Assembly (NCBI RefSeq): GCF_040183065.1
Contig: NC_091125.1
Location: forward strand, 127,145,621-127,209,620
DNA from: Periplaneta americana
Taxonomy: Eukaryota; Arthropoda; Insecta; Blattodea; Blattidae
DNA length: 64,000 nt
Direction: 5' to 3'
The notes under the pieces were generated by a model, which was not told the DNA's origin, searched no databases, and was given only the letters and a program-made list of their open reading frames with translations. Of this stretch, positions 12,426 through 24,859 are shown one piece after another. Both the position numbers and the translations under genes were made by a program. How positions within the stretch are numbered: position 1 is the first letter of the stretch; each line of letters begins with the position of its first letter.

Positions 12426-12693
12426 TTCTTATTTTTTTAACTTTGTTATTTAACGACACTGTATCAACTATGAGGTTATTTAGCGTCGATGGGATTGATG
12501 GTAGCGAGATGGTATTTGGCGAGATGAGGCCGAGGATTCGTCATAGATTACCTGAAATTTGCCTTACGGTTGGGCAAAACCTCGGAAAAACCCAACCAGG
12601 TAATCACCCAAGCTAGAATTGAACCCGCGCCCGAACGAAACTTCGGATCGGCAAGCAAACACCTTTGCCGACAGAGCTACGCCGGTGGCGAAT
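12426..12693 (-). mobile_element. tRNA-derived SINE, family B
   Basis: Same body as the plus copy at 41787-42045 (GATGAGATTAGTG-like middle, TTTAACGACGCTGTATCAAC end). The tRNA-like head at the right end has its B box as GAATTGAACCCGCG on the plus strand. A 7-bp duplication AGTTCTT flanks it. It sits inside the pogo-like element and is the youngest layer of that nest. Confidence 0.8.
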
Positions 12694-12765
12694 AGTTCTT
12701 AATGAGAAAGATCAGAAGAAGAGAAACGAAACAGACAAGAAAAAAGTGAAAATTGTGAAAATGTG

Positions 12766-12915
12766 TTGTTCAATCACTAATAAATGAGTATTCAATAACT
12801 GTGCAGTAGACAGTCAATCACTAATAAGCGTGTGGTCAATAACTGTGCAGTAGACGGTCAATCACTAATAAGCATGTGGTCAATAACTGTGCAGTAGACG
12901 GTCAATAACTGTAAA
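12766..12915. repeat. Short tandem subterminal repeat of the pogo-like element
   Basis: About two and a half copies of a unit of roughly 56 bp built from GTCAATCACTAATAAG and GTCAATAACTGTGCAGTAGA. The GTCAAT(A/C)ACT core also occurs in both element ends, which suggests repeated binding sites for the cognate transposase. Confidence 0.6.
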
Positions 12916-13709
12916 AGTGGACTTGTTGTGTTTATTTAATTTATCTTTGCATTAAAATTTTATTTTTTCTTTTGTTTATTGATTTTGATTTGTTTCTGAA
13001 TCTTCACTTGACCCAATGCCTTTAAAATTCTCTCAATAAGTTACCACCGTCTTCCTCTATTTCATTGTTTTATTATTCATTAGCTTAAGTGGTCAATCAC
13101 TATACAGTTTACCCTATTAGAGCATCTGAACGTTATTATTAAAAGCTTTCAGATGAAGATTTCATTATGGATGTCGCAGATCTCACAGCACAATTTTTAT
13201 AATTTCAACGCCTTCAGTAATTGACCTCCTGTTCAACAGTGTAAAATACTGTAATGTTTAAAAAAAATCTCTGAGAAGAGTTCCATAGACCTACTCCAGC
13301 TCAAGTTGGATTTGTCTCGGCAAAAATCAGAAAAAAAAAACACCTCTGAATTACGCGAGAAGTCAGGAATTTAAATTTGTTCCTAGAAGTGTGGTAATGC
13401 TCATATAAGTAGTACATGATTATGTAACAGCTCATAACAATAATTAGGCCCAGGCTAATTATAGGCCTCATCATGTAAAACTGCTTAAGCTAAAGAGAAG
13501 CTATGTTTATTATTTGTTATATCCTACTATGTTTTAATTAATTGCATTTATTAGAGAGGTACATGCTGCAAAACATGCGTTTATTTCTTGTTTTCTTATA
13601 TGAGTGTAACACATTATCTATTACTTAAGAGCAGTTTAATTCATCTTGCAGCGATAGGCCAATAGAGTTCATTTTGTTCACCCCTTCTTGTTCACCGCTA
13701 CTGCTTGTA

Positions 13710-14787
13710 CAGGGACATCATTTTATTTTTACTTCAATTTTTATTGTACCTGAGTTTTTTAATGTACTTCACTCCCACCCCTTCTACTAATGAAATTCCA
13801 ACTCCACACAGAACCAAGACCGCAGATAGTAAGCACTACTGAGTTACTGAGTTTAGTACATTCCAGAAATATGTTCGCGTTTTCCAGTGACGAAAGAGTT
13901 TTCAATATTGAATCATACTTTCGCACAGGTACTGTCCGTTTGCCTACGTCTCATCCCGATTTCTCCCACCTGCTTCTGCTCGCCCCTCTGTAATAGCTGG
14001 GCTGTCTTAGCTCTTTTCTGAAAACATTAATTTCTCTTAGGAATTGGACGTTTACGTAATATTATACAGCTGTTTAATTTAACTTAAATAAAAGGGCCTC
14101 GTTAAGAAATTAACTGTCACGTGATTTCCTCCCTTTCTACAATCCTGCGGTATAACCACTTGGACGGACAGTTAATAGCATGTTTGAGTAATTTTATATT
14201 TTCGGGTCGGGCAGAAGTGAAGATTGAATTTACAGTACGTAGAGTAGGTACAGAATTATTTCAACATGAGTTACTGGTACGAAGGACGAAACTGGCAATT
14301 GGAATTAGATGCAATAGTCTATAGTGCGATAATATGCACAAAAGAACTGAAGCCTGTATCGAAATGAACGGCCACCATTTTAAAAATTGTGTTTAAATAT
14401 TCATATTATGATTATTTTTCAATTTAACTTCTTTCTCTATATTGTACGCTAATGTGCTGTAGACAGTATAATATACACCGCATAATGAATACGTTAGCAT
14501 GGATAACTCACTTCGTGAGTAAAAACACTTATTCTTAATACAGTACTGTACTTTGATTAAAGAAAAACCTAATGAAAATTATCAAACTCAAAATCGCGAT
14601 ATTTCCTAGTTTACGTAAATGGATGAACTACTTTTCTTCTTTCCTATACCTAGTAGAGTGATTTGTGTTTTACGCCAGTATCATCGAACTCCAGTCTTGG
14701 AGGGGGGAGCAAGAGGTGTTTCCGGTTCTCTAAAGGTATAGACAGGTTAATATTAAAAATGTTAGTAAAAATAAAATGATGTCCCTG
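13710..14787 (+). mobile_element. 1078-bp TA-flanked TIR element, copy 1
   Basis: Ends are CAGGGACATCATTTTATTTT and its inverse, with TA on both sides (13708-13709 and 14788-14789). The sister hAT copy has the unoccupied site near 51160. A frame at 13790-13993 encodes RNMFAFSSDERVFNIESYFR and is nearly the same in copy 2. By eye the two copies are almost identical, so the insertions look recent. No full transposase. Confidence 0.85.
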
Positions 14788-14872
14788 TAGAACAGATTCA
14801 CTGGAACCCGAGAGCGCTTGGGAGCACGTAGCGTCTTTCGCGTGCTCTGACCTTGACATCCCTGCTAGAAAG

Positions 14873-15599
14873 GAATCCGCTGTTACATTGAACTTGGCAG
14901 TATTTGCTACTTAAGGCTCACGGTGTGCCTTTCATTATGTGTAAAAACCACAATCAATATAAGCTTTAACGTACTATGTATTTGGCTTACAATTGATATT
15001 CCGTCTTATAGGTACAATTACTTGGACTCAGTGAAAAGGTGGTAGGGAATAAGAGTCTCTAAAACTACATGGAACGTTTAAGTACAATAGTTTGTGATAA
15101 TGTGATTGTAAGGGATTGGAAGTTTCTACGTCTTGATGTGTATGAAATAACTTAAGGACCATTATGAATGTTACATTATTAAGTGTTACCTTCTTTCTAT
15201 TCTTTATGCTATCTTAAGATTACCAGACGTCCCCGTTTTCCGAGGACAATCCCGAATTAATAGTTTTGTCGCCAACTATAACCTGTCCCCGGAATGTCCC
15301 AAGTTTTTAACGAACTTCCCAAAATGTACCGCGATCTCATTTTATTATGGTTAAGTCGGTAACCTCAGATACGTTATCATTTAATTATATCATAGGATAC
15401 ATCTTTAAGACATTGCAATGAAGAATTTGTAACATACATAATAATTAACAGCTGATACATTTTATCTTCACTAGGCGGTGAGAAAATAGTGCTCGTAGTT
15501 TTCCTACACTGTATTACTTCATTCTTAATTCCGAATTAAACAGAGTTTTAAATTTGGAAACGGAATTGTTTGTATTGGCAAAAGCTTATTGGGTACATA
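14873..15599. other. No recognised feature
   Basis: Sequence between the hAT copy and the LINE microsatellite tail; nothing recognised. Confidence 0.5.
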
Positions 15600-15609
15600 G
15601 CCAATGCTA

Positions 15610-15673
15610 GCAGTTATTTATTTAATTATTTATTGATGTACTTATTAACCTATTTACTTATTAACCTATTTAC

Positions 15674-15712
<39 letters not shown>

Positions 15713-15798
15713 TTCATTTATTTATTTATTTATTTACTTATTTATGTATTTATTTATTTGTGTATGTATGTATTTATTTATTTATTTATTTATTTAGT
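15610..15798. repeat. (TATT)n microsatellite, probable expanded LINE tail
   Basis: Almost uninterrupted TATT units with occasional TATG and TACT. It lies where the 3' tail of the minus-strand LINE would be. Open frames rich in Tyr, Leu and Phe across it are artefacts. Confidence 0.9.
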
Positions 15799-15875
15799 TC
15801 TACTGGTATAAAGGCCATAAAGACTTCTCTTCCACTCAACCAGTATTAGAACAATCGCAAATATGAAAATGGCAG

Positions 15876-16130
15876 GTCCACACCTGTGGAGTAACGGTTA
15901 ACGCTTCTAGCCGCGAAACCAGGTGGGCTGGGTTCGATTCCCGGTCGGGGCAAGTTATCTGGTTGAGGTTTTTTCCGGCGTTTTCCCTCAACCCAATATG
16001 AGCAAATGCTGGGTAACTTTCGGTGTTGGACCTCGGACTCATTTCACCGTCATCATCACTTTCATCTCATTCAGACGCTAAATAACCTAAGATGTTGATA
16101 AAGCGTCGTAAAATAACCTACAAAAAAAAA
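15876..16130 (+). mobile_element. tRNA-derived SINE, family A
   Basis: Near-complete copy starting GTCCACACCTGTGGAGTAAC and ending in GCGTCGTAAAATAACC plus an A-rich tail. Perfect 11-bp duplication GAAAATGGCAG (15865-15875 and 16131-16141). Inserted in the 3' region of a minus-strand LINE. Confidence 0.93.
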
Positions 16131-16161
16131 GAAAATGGCAGAAATACAGGAACAATATACG

Positions 16162-16219
<58 letters not shown>

Positions 16220-16689
16220 TGAAAACAAGTTTAGTTACATGTAATTATAAGAATAAAACAATCGAATCGAATGCGAATCGAAGTAATTGTTAAAATAATA
16301 AAGAAAATTTATATGTTAAAAAATAAAAATCATATATTAGAAAAAAATATTTTAGGAAAGCTCACAACAGGGTTTTGAAATTAGTAAATGTCTGACAACT
16401 CCTTACAGAATGAAGTAGCGAGTTCCAATGACGACAAATTGAAACGGTGAATGATGAAGAGTATCGGGAAGTGTTATAAGGTATACTCAATGTACCAGTA
16501 ATCTGAGATCTAGTATTTTGAGTATGATTGGAGCATAAATACACAAGACGAGATGATAGATAACTTGCGGTTGAGGTACGCAGAATTTGAAATAGAAGAG
16601 AAAGGCAGTGTAAAGTTCTGCGATCGTTGAGCCGGAGCCAAGATAAAGATTCAAAAAATGATTAAATATCGTATCGTACAACATTGTAC

Positions 16690-17150
16690 AAACCATTAAT
16701 CTCTGTTCCTCTCTCAAAGTGAGAGTCAAAGTTTCACAAGTTTTATAAATTCTAACTTTCAGATTTTTTGACAGCAAACTAACTTAGATGACAAAAGCTT
16801 CTCAACGAAATAATAACAGGCATTTCCCATATTTATCGTGCGTTTAATTTCCTCCCGAGCTTCATTTATATTTGGACAGTCCACTGCAAAAAGGGGGAAT
16901 GTTGAATGTATTGCATTTTGCAGGAAATGCAATTTAAACTTTGACATTCCCACTCTTGGTTTGGTATACCAATTCGTCAACACGATGTATATCTGGCACT
17001 ATCATCTTTCTTGCAGTGCAACAAAATGTATTATATTCTACTCCCTTTGATCTATAGTACTGAACCTTCATCTCATTTTTCATAAATTTACGACATTCCC
17101 CCTTTTTTGCTGTTGCTCCAAGATATCTGAATTTTCTCACCTCTTCCATT
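16690..17150 (-). mobile_element. RTE-like LINE fragment interrupted by a MITE
   Basis: Minus strand reads MEEVRKFRYLGAT before the interruption and NINEAREEIKRTINMGNACY, YFVEKLLSSKL, LSKNLKVRIYK, TLTLREEQRL after it. These are the usual consecutive motifs of this LINE family. The inserted 240-bp sequence (about 16877-17117) is a MITE related to 41370-41620. Confidence 0.85.
16877..17117. mobile_element. MITE inside the LINE fragment
   Basis: Ends contain the inverted motif GCAAAAAGGGGGAATGT. The left part (GTCCACTGCAAAAAGG, GCATTTTGCAGGAAATGCAA) matches the MITE at 41370-41620. It separates two parts of one LINE coding sequence, which fixes its boundaries to within a few bases. Confidence 0.75.
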
Positions 17151-17715
17151 ACTTACCAGTTTATGAAATGAAAGTCGTAAGTCGTCTAACCTTTGATGGC
17201 TGTGTTAGTATAGACTCCAAAACAACGCCATTGTCAAGTACGTTTTGCCGTGAGAGTACTGATTAAGAAGTAAGCGCTGGCAATATATTTTGAGAACTTT
17301 ACTAATGTGATCTAAATTGTCACCTCACAATACTATTACCTCGACATAGGCTGATGAAAGCCTTTAATTTTAAAATAATTATTATTGTTGGCTGAGGGAA
17401 ACTTTATAACAATTATTATGTTACATGATTCGTAATTTATCTTCTCCGTTATCTGTGAACTCCTCACTTTATTTATCATAACTCATTCACAGACACAGCC
17501 AAATCGGCACTCGTACTGAAACTGTGTTACTGAAACAAAAGCTGCTGCAGGTATTGTATAGCCCTGTCGCGTTCCCCTCCAAGACGATTCACTCCCTCCA
17601 GGTAGGGGAATAGAGAGTGCACATCGCACAGAGACAGTTGCACAATGTGCAGGATTTTGACATGCCTGCTCTATGCAGACACAAGGAAACAGGTGATATG
17701 GAGAGCTCACATCTT

Positions 17716-17974
17716 TTTTTTCTTCATTTTATTGGGTTATTTTACGACGCTGTATCAACATTTAGGTTATTTTGCGTCTGAATGATATGAAGGTGATAAT
17801 GCCGGTGAAATGAGTCCGCGGTCCAACACCAAAAGTTACCCAGCATTTGCTCGTATTGGGTTGAGGGAAAACCCCGGAAAAACCTCAACAGGTAACTTGC
17901 CCCGACCGGAATTCGAACCCGGGCCACCAGGTTTCGCGGCCACACGCGCTGACCGTTACTCCACAGGTGTGGAC
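17716..17974 (-). mobile_element. tRNA-derived SINE, family A
   Basis: Inverse copy. Flanked by a 12-bp duplication AGCTCACATCTT (17704-17715 and 17975-17986). The tail side has a T-rich run, the head side the inverse B box GAATTCGAACCCGGG. Confidence 0.93.
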
Positions 17975-18307
17975 AGCTCACATCTTACCAGCTATTTCAA
18001 CTGGATAAAAGTGAATGAAAAATGTACCTTATTTTGTGTTGTGTTTGCTTGTGAGCATTACAATGGGATCTCTCTTGATTTCAGACTGTCTCACGAACCC
18101 TTATCAGGAAATACGCAGATTCATTAGAGATATAGTTATGCCGTAAGTATTCAATCTATGAATTACGAGAACGTGTAATTTTCTCTACCGTATCAAATCG
18201 TGGTACTAACACCACAGGATACTCGTATTACGAAGAAACTGTGTGTAGTAAAAAGGAGTATTCAATTTCAAACATAACACGGACATTCAATATAAAATTA
18301 TTCTCAA

Positions 18308-18850
18308 TACTTACTTACTTACGGCTTTTAAGGAACCCGGAGGTTCGTTTCCGCCCTAAATAAGACAGCCGACGGTCGGTCCCTATCCTGAGCAAGATTA
18401 ATCCAGTCTCTACCATCATATCCCACCTCCTTCAAATCCATTTCAATAATATCTTCCCTTCTACGTCTCGGCCTTCCCAAAGATTTTCCTCCCACCCCCG
18501 GACTCCCAACTAACACTCTATATACATTTCTGGATTCGCCCATAAGTGCTACATGCCCTCCTCATCTCAAACGTCTGGATTTAATGTTCTAATTATGTCA
18601 GGTGAAGAATACAATGCGTGCAGTTATGCGTTGTGTATCTTTCTCCATTCTCCTGTAACTTCATCCCTCTTAGACCCAAATATTTTCCTGAGAACCTTAT
18701 TCTCAAACATCCTTAATCTCTCTTCCTCTCTCAAAGTGAGAGTCACAGTTTCACAACGACCTCTAGGAAGAACACTAACTGAAATTTTTAAGAATTTGAG
18801 TTTAAGAGTAGATCTGAAGGTTTTATAACAGACTATCTGTGGTATAAATA
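18308..18850 (-). mobile_element. RTE-like LINE, reverse transcriptase C-terminus and 3' tail
   Basis: Minus strand encodes the stretch C-E-T-V-TLTLREEERLRMFENKVL, RKIFGSKRDEVTGEWRKIHN, then in other frames MGESRNVYRVLVG, RRRREDIIEMDLKEVGYDG and RDWINLAQDRDR, ending in a (TAAG)n tail. An internal segment before MGESRNVYRV appears missing. Same family as the fragments at 5864, 46905 and 60042. Confidence 0.88.
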
Positions 18851-19600
18851 TGATTACAATCAGTTGGAAAGTTAGGTAGTAAACGCGCAATATTCAAATA
18901 TTGTAACCAACACTGATACATGTTATAATATTTTATCTCACTTAAGAATTTTTCAAGTGTGTATTTTCGCAATAATGTCCCGTTATAATTATTTTAATTG
19001 GCATGCCATATTCTTCTCTGTAGGAAATCAATTAATTATTAAATCAGTGTGTGCAAGTAAAAGTATTGTATCTGCATTCTACAGCAACATGCAGTCGCCT
19101 TACCTTATAAACAACATAAAATTCGAAAGGAAAAGATCCGCAACCGCATCTCCTAAACTCTCAACTTCTATATCCTCGGTATAAATGATATGTGGATATC
19201 AGAGGACCTCAATGATCGCAAGAGGAGATTAAATTTGAGAAACTCGAAATTCAGTCAATGGTGTAATGTATTCAGGGGCGTAAAATAAAATCAATATACT
19301 GCCGTAAAAATACTGTGAAATTATATCTAAAATTTGCAAATGATTTTGTTTTACAGTTCTCCTGATGAAGAAAAAGCACCAATAAATAATCCAACTCCAA
19401 ATACGATGTGAACTCCAGGAGAATAGCTATAACATGCATATAGATCTTAGAATTTGGAAGAATGTAAGGAAATATATGATGAAATTTAAAATAAAAATTT
19501 TGAAAATATATTTTAAGAAAAATATTGTGACTTTGGAGTCCCTTATCTTTAATGCGTAGTTAAATACGCAGATAACATCATACATTACATGAACAGCTTA

Positions 19601-19810
19601 TTTCAGAAAGGGACTAAGTCACTTTTGTAAGCCTTGAGAAAAACACAAAAATATGTTAGAATATTGATTTATTTATCATACATTCTTCTCTTTTAGTGTA
19701 TTATTTTCCTACATTACTTGCAAATTTTGGGGCTGTTCAGACGAAAATTTAAGCAATTTTACTACCATAAAAAATATATGAAAAATGATGACTCAGTCCC
19801 TTTCTGTAAT
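19601..19810. mobile_element. MITE with CAGAAAGGGACT(A/G)AGTCA ends
   Basis: TTTCAGAAAGGGACTAAGTC at the left and its inverse GACTCAGTCCCTTTCTGTAA at the right enclose about 210 bp of AT-rich sequence without coding capacity. Its end motif resembles that of the palindromic element at 29661-29897. Confidence 0.75.
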
Positions 19811-19899
19811 AAAATAAGACATAGCCAATGTAAATTTTGTTTCCAGCTTTATTTGAAGTTTATATTAACCAAAACAAAATCGAATACAGCAGTTTAACA

Positions 19900-20440
19900 A
19901 AATTCAGAACCTTCATTATGTGATAAAATATATAGAATCTTATCAGGGATTCTCCAGACATCAGAAAAAATTGTTAGTGGAAAGATACGTAATTTCACTG
20001 TTTGATACTGATCCAAAATGTAATCAAACAACAGGCAGAACCAGTACTTCAATATTTTATACTTCTACGTTCACAATATTAAAATTCAGAATTTTAGTTC
20101 CACAAATTCTCTAAATTGTGACTGTCCATGTTTAACCAATTCCACTAAAGTTAAATATCTAGAAATATTAATTAACTAGAACCTTAGATGGGACATATAT
20201 ATTGCATTTTTATGTAATAAAAACGCAAAATTATATATAGATTTGTTATACTTCGTTCTTAGCTCTCTATCAATATTTTAAGATTAATTTATTTATCCTT
20301 GGTGCATTGTTGGTTGAGGCAATGTTTCTAAATCCATAAGAAAGCCGCTGGATTTACTACAAAAGATAATAATCAAAATTTGTCTGAAAAAGTCTATTGA
20401 TTACCCTACTAAATATCTTTATTCAGATTTTACCGTTTGA
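19900..20440 (+). mobile_element. Jockey-like LINE fragment, RT C-terminal side
   Basis: From about 20113 the plus strand reads CDCPCLTNSTKVKYLEILIN, NLRWDIYIAFLCNKN, then LQKIIIKICLKKSIDYPTKY and LYSDF, the post-catalytic region of Jockey-type reverse transcriptases. It contains in-frame stops. Sequence before 20100 is less certain. Confidence 0.65.
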
Positions 20441-21164
20441 AATTGGAGCAGATATATAAATATACAGTAGTGGCTGAAGGTGACCACATCCAACTCCAGA
20501 ACAACGCTCTTCAAATCACAAACGCCTACAAATACCTTGGAGTAACACTCCAAACAACAGCAAGATCCTTTAGAATACACACGAAAGAAAGAGCGGCAGC
20601 AGCAATATTAGCTATCCATGACATGCAGAATATCACACAACTGTCGCTTGAAATAGCCATGAAAATGTTGAAGAAAAAGTGCTCCCCATCTTAACATATG
20701 GAATGCATATAACATGGATTAGCCTTAGCTACAGAGATCTAAACGCTTTAGAAAAAGTGAAAGCAAGATTCCTAAAAGCTGCAATAGGGATCTCAAAATT
20801 CGCACCATCTAGACTAGCAAATGAGTTAGCACGCGAAACTTTCCTTGTAGAAGATCTACGCACTAAGTTTCTACTACCAGCTACCACACAAGAAGCAGCA
20901 CTTAAAAAGGAAAGACAACAGAAGAGAAATGAAGTACCGAATGACTTCTACGCAGCAGAAGCGATGACCGATCGGAGCTGGACTGGACCAAACAACAAGA
21001 TCCGCAGTGCATGGGTACCACCACAAACTCTGCAGAAGGTCAAACTATCACGACCCATCACCGGAATGCGTGTGTGAACTGTGTGACAAACCATGTGCAA
21101 GATACCACTTCAGTGAGTGTTTAAAGAGAAAATCGCTGCTGGAATACAGCAGGGCCCAAAACTA

Positions 21165-21165
<1 letters not shown>
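20437..21165 (+). mobile_element. LINE fragment with C-terminal zinc knuckle
   Basis: Two overlapping frames encode NAYKYLGVTLQTTARSFRIH, LPILTYGMHITWISLSYRDL and LEKVKARFLKAAIGISKFAP, then HHPECVCELCDKPCARYHFS and ECLKRK, a Cys/His knuckle typical of some I/R1-type LINE C-termini. One frame change near 20690 and another near 21040. It ends where the tandem array begins. Confidence 0.75.
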
Positions 21166-22215
<1,050 letters not shown>

Positions 22216-22529
22216 TCAGAGTCACAGATTCAAATTTTGCTAGTCACAAAACACATCCATCTTGTATAATTAATTGTAACAATGAAATGTATTGCATTTG
22301 TTCGATTCTTACCGTCTTTTGTTTCCTTCTTCAGTGCCTCAAACTAACAGAGAAGAAAAAACTTTGAGAGTTTTATTTTCATCTGATATCAATATTACAT
22401 TTCTACCTCTATTCTACAAAGATAACTGAGTATTTTTACATTAAATAGCAGTACTTACCTCTGGCTTCACTATCCATATTGAAATTACCACAGTTTGATA
22501 TAATACACAGCACAGGATTTTTTTGTATC

Positions 22530-22572
22530 AGCTACAAGGGTCGGTCCGGTTTTTTTTGTCACTACTGTACAT
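22530..22572 (-). repeat. Single inverse copy of the array's core/TIR
   Basis: AGCTACAAGGGTCGGTCCGG followed by a T run and CACTACTGTACA is the inverse of the core in the array to its left. The interval 22216-22529 may thus be the interior of one TIR element whose left terminus became the tandem array. Confidence 0.7.
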
Positions 22573-22579
22573 TAACTTT

Positions 22580-23205
22580 CTTTAATAAAAACAATTAAAA
22601 TTTCGACACTTATTGGCATAATTATAATATTAGAAGGAACATATTACTGTATTTCATTTCACAGAATCTCAAAGTTTAACGTCTTTTGGTATGAAACATA
22701 GCTTCAAGTATGACTACACAACAAATTAATTTCTCAGTGTCCTGTTTTAGTTAACATAAGTAAGATTAAATTTAAACAAAATTGCAATGAATTTATTTTA
22801 TTCACTTCTGTCTAATCTTCAATTTAATTTAATCACTCCTTACACTACACAACAGTTTTCACAGGGAGGTCTCGTAATAATCAATGGCTAAGAAGTGATA
22901 CCTCGTATCTGTAAATTTGCAGGTGAATAATAGAAATGCTTTTCTCAAAACAGACGAATTTTTTATATATGTTTCTGCTTTGGAAGATCGTGTCTTCTAC
23001 TCGAGGACGAAATATTAGTTAATTATCCAATTTTATTAACATAATAAAGTAATTATTCTATACCGGCAATAATGTAGTTAAAATAAATAGTTATTTCGTA
23101 GAATGCGAGGTTATCACTTATTAGTTATAGATTTACCATTTTAAACTAATATATGATTGACAAATGGGCAACTTACTAGTGTTAATTTATTTAAGCACAT
23201 GTGGC
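22580..23205. other. No recognised feature
   Basis: AT-rich spacer between the compound array region and the Penelope-like fragment. Confidence 0.5.
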
Positions 23206-23209
23206 TTAC

Positions 23210-24440
23210 ATCTGTTTCAGTATACACACCATCGTCAGAGCCTACTAGATCATAGCGTCATCTTAATATCGCTGCTTGTTGTAAAGATGTGTTTGTGTGT
23301 TAAAATGTTGAGTCAAATAGTGAGTGTGTTCTGAAATTGATCTGTGTGTTGAGAATTTACAAATTTTATGTTGTTTCTGATGACTTTGCCCATGTGTGCG
23401 GCTAGTTTGTGTGTTGGTGCATGTTTGTAGTTGATTAGTGGTCTGATTGGTATGTTCTCTTTATGTATTTTGGGTAGTGCGTTGAGTTTGAGTGCTGCTG
23501 GTTTGATGGGTTTGAGTTGTTGTTTCATATTGTGCGGTATTATGAGTTTGCTTTTGTTGATTGTGTTTTTCATTGTGGTGTGGTATTGTGTGATGGGGTC
23601 TTTTTCAAGTTCTGTGATGTTGTTTTGTTTAAAGTATGTTTCTATTTTGTTGTGGAGATCTTGTTTGTGTAGTATTACTGTGCAATTGCCTTTGGAAGCT
23701 TTGGTGAAGGTGAGGTTGTGCTGTTGTTGTTTTGCTTTTAGTGTTTTTATTATTTTCTGTTATCTTTTGTTTGTGTTGGATTCGTGTATTTTGTTTATGT
23801 GTCTTATGATGTCTTGTCTGATGTATTCTTGGTGTTCGGTTTTTGTGTTTAGTATTGCTGTTTCCATATTGATGATTGTGTTTTTTGTTTTGGTCCTGTG
23901 TTGTTGTGTGGTATGTTGTGTTTTAATCCTTTTTCCAATAGGATAGATTCATTGCGGTTGAAGTTATGTTTGTTGTGTTGTGTATTTTTGGGTGGAATTT
24001 ATGTTCTGATTTGTATATTTTTGTTCGTTATGTTTTTAGTTTAGCTGTCTTGGTATTGTGTCGTTTCTTTATTTTGTGGCTGATGTTGGATATTATTTCG
24101 TTGGTGTGTGTTATGATTTCTTCTAGTTCTGTATGGTGTGCGATGTGTACTAGATGTTGGTATGCTTTGTAGGCGTTTTTGTTATGTTTGTTTTTCATGT
24201 AATGTAGGTGTTTGATGTTGTTACGTATGTGTAATTTCTGTTTTTTTTAGCTATGTATGTGTGGTGTTTTTTATGTGTATCTGTGCGTATTTCGGTGTGA
24301 TTTATTGGTTTAAACATATTAGGATGTGTTTTAGTGTGTCTGTATATTTCATATTGTTCTAGTGTGTTGAGTTTTTGGTTTTTGGGTTGTATGTGTAGGA
24401 TTTCCATGTGTATTTATGTTATTGTATGTATGGTTAGCAT
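23210..24440 (-). mobile_element. Penelope-like element, N-terminal and reverse transcriptase part
   Basis: Minus strand encodes ELEEIITHTNEIISNISHKI, NLTFTKASKGN, HNKIETYFKQNNITELEKD, TINKSKLIIPHNMKQQLKP and LKLNALPKIHKENIPIRPLI, then NYKHAPTHKLAAHMGKVIR: the linker and RT1-RT2a motifs of Penelope reverse transcriptases. The catalytic YADD half is absent. A separate frame at 24195-24407 (KLNTLEQYEIYRHTKTHPN) looks like the end of a GIY-YIG region from an adjacent partial copy. At 23214-23238 the sequence matches hammerhead core letters (see findings). Confidence 0.82.
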
Positions 24441-24859
24441 TAGTTATGTGTTCGGCATATGTAGATGTATTGTGTCTTCTGGTTATTGCTTACATTATTA
24501 CATGACTTTTTGGAACAGAATTATAAATTATTATCAATAATATGAAATAATCATTGTCTAAATTATATAACAAATTATGTGGAATTATGTAAAGCCGTAT
24601 AACACGTTGTATTGTAAGGTTAAATCCAACCAGGTAGCCTCCTATTCTCTTATAGAGAACTTCCGTCAGGACTTTATATCCTCTAATACAGATGCAGAAT
24701 TTCTGACGAGTTCTAAAAGAATTCCCACTTCGAACTGCGAAAAGTTCGGTGCTCTTTTCTCTTTTTTTTTCATGATTATTGCAATTTGTTATTTGAAATA
24801 AACAGTCCGACAAACAAAAACGAAGCGATAATTGACAGAGTGCGTTCGTTCATTGCTTT

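Larger units (their letters stand above)
11562..13114 (+). mobile_element. Pogo-like DNA transposon fragment inside hAT copy 1
   Basis: The inverted ends are GGGTAAACTAGGTAGTTATT and the complement of GGTCAATCACTATACAGTTT, bounded by TA on both sides. An ORF at 12103-12336 encodes MPKPGKVHYTGEALRNATEP with SGFDLNEAAKKFGVLKATLA, resembling the N-terminal CENP-B/pogo helix-turn-helix. The DDE catalytic region is missing. A minus-strand SINE lies at 12426-12693. At 12766-12915 there are tandem copies of a motif containing GTCAATCACTAATAAG and GTCAATAACTGTGCAGTAGAC, echoing the end sequence; these may be subterminal transposase-binding repeats. Confidence 0.75.
10939..14864. mobile_element. Non-autonomous hAT element, copy 1, with nested insertions
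   Basis: The left end CAGTGATGTCAACGAGAGCG and right end CTTGACATCCCTG are inverted. They are flanked by an 8-bp duplication with one mismatch (CTATAAAG at 10931-10938, CTAGAAAG at 14865-14872). It is the same family as 48790-51236, sharing internal blocks near 11030-11100 and 13360-13700. It contains a pogo-like element (11562-13114) that itself holds a SINE, and a 1078-bp TA-flanked element (13710-14787). No hAT transposase frame was seen; the core without insertions is about 1.3 kb. Confidence 0.9.
15600..16680 (-). mobile_element. CR1/Jockey-like LINE 3' portion with microsatellite tail
   Basis: At 16340-16640 the minus strand encodes the RT C-terminus (TGTLSIPYNTSRYSSSFTV, RHWNSLLHSVRSCQTFTNFK). 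This is followed by a 3' UTR containing an (AAT)n tract (16165-16218), the SINE at 15876-16130, a hairpin-like block (TCTACTGGTATAAAGGCC) and a long (AAATA/TATT)n tail at 15610-15798. Probably one LINE copy. Confidence 0.7.

Noticed and set aside
23431-23946. 171-codon plus-strand frame, Cys/Leu/Val-rich
   Set aside because: It is the shadow of the Penelope reverse transcriptase encoded on the other strand.
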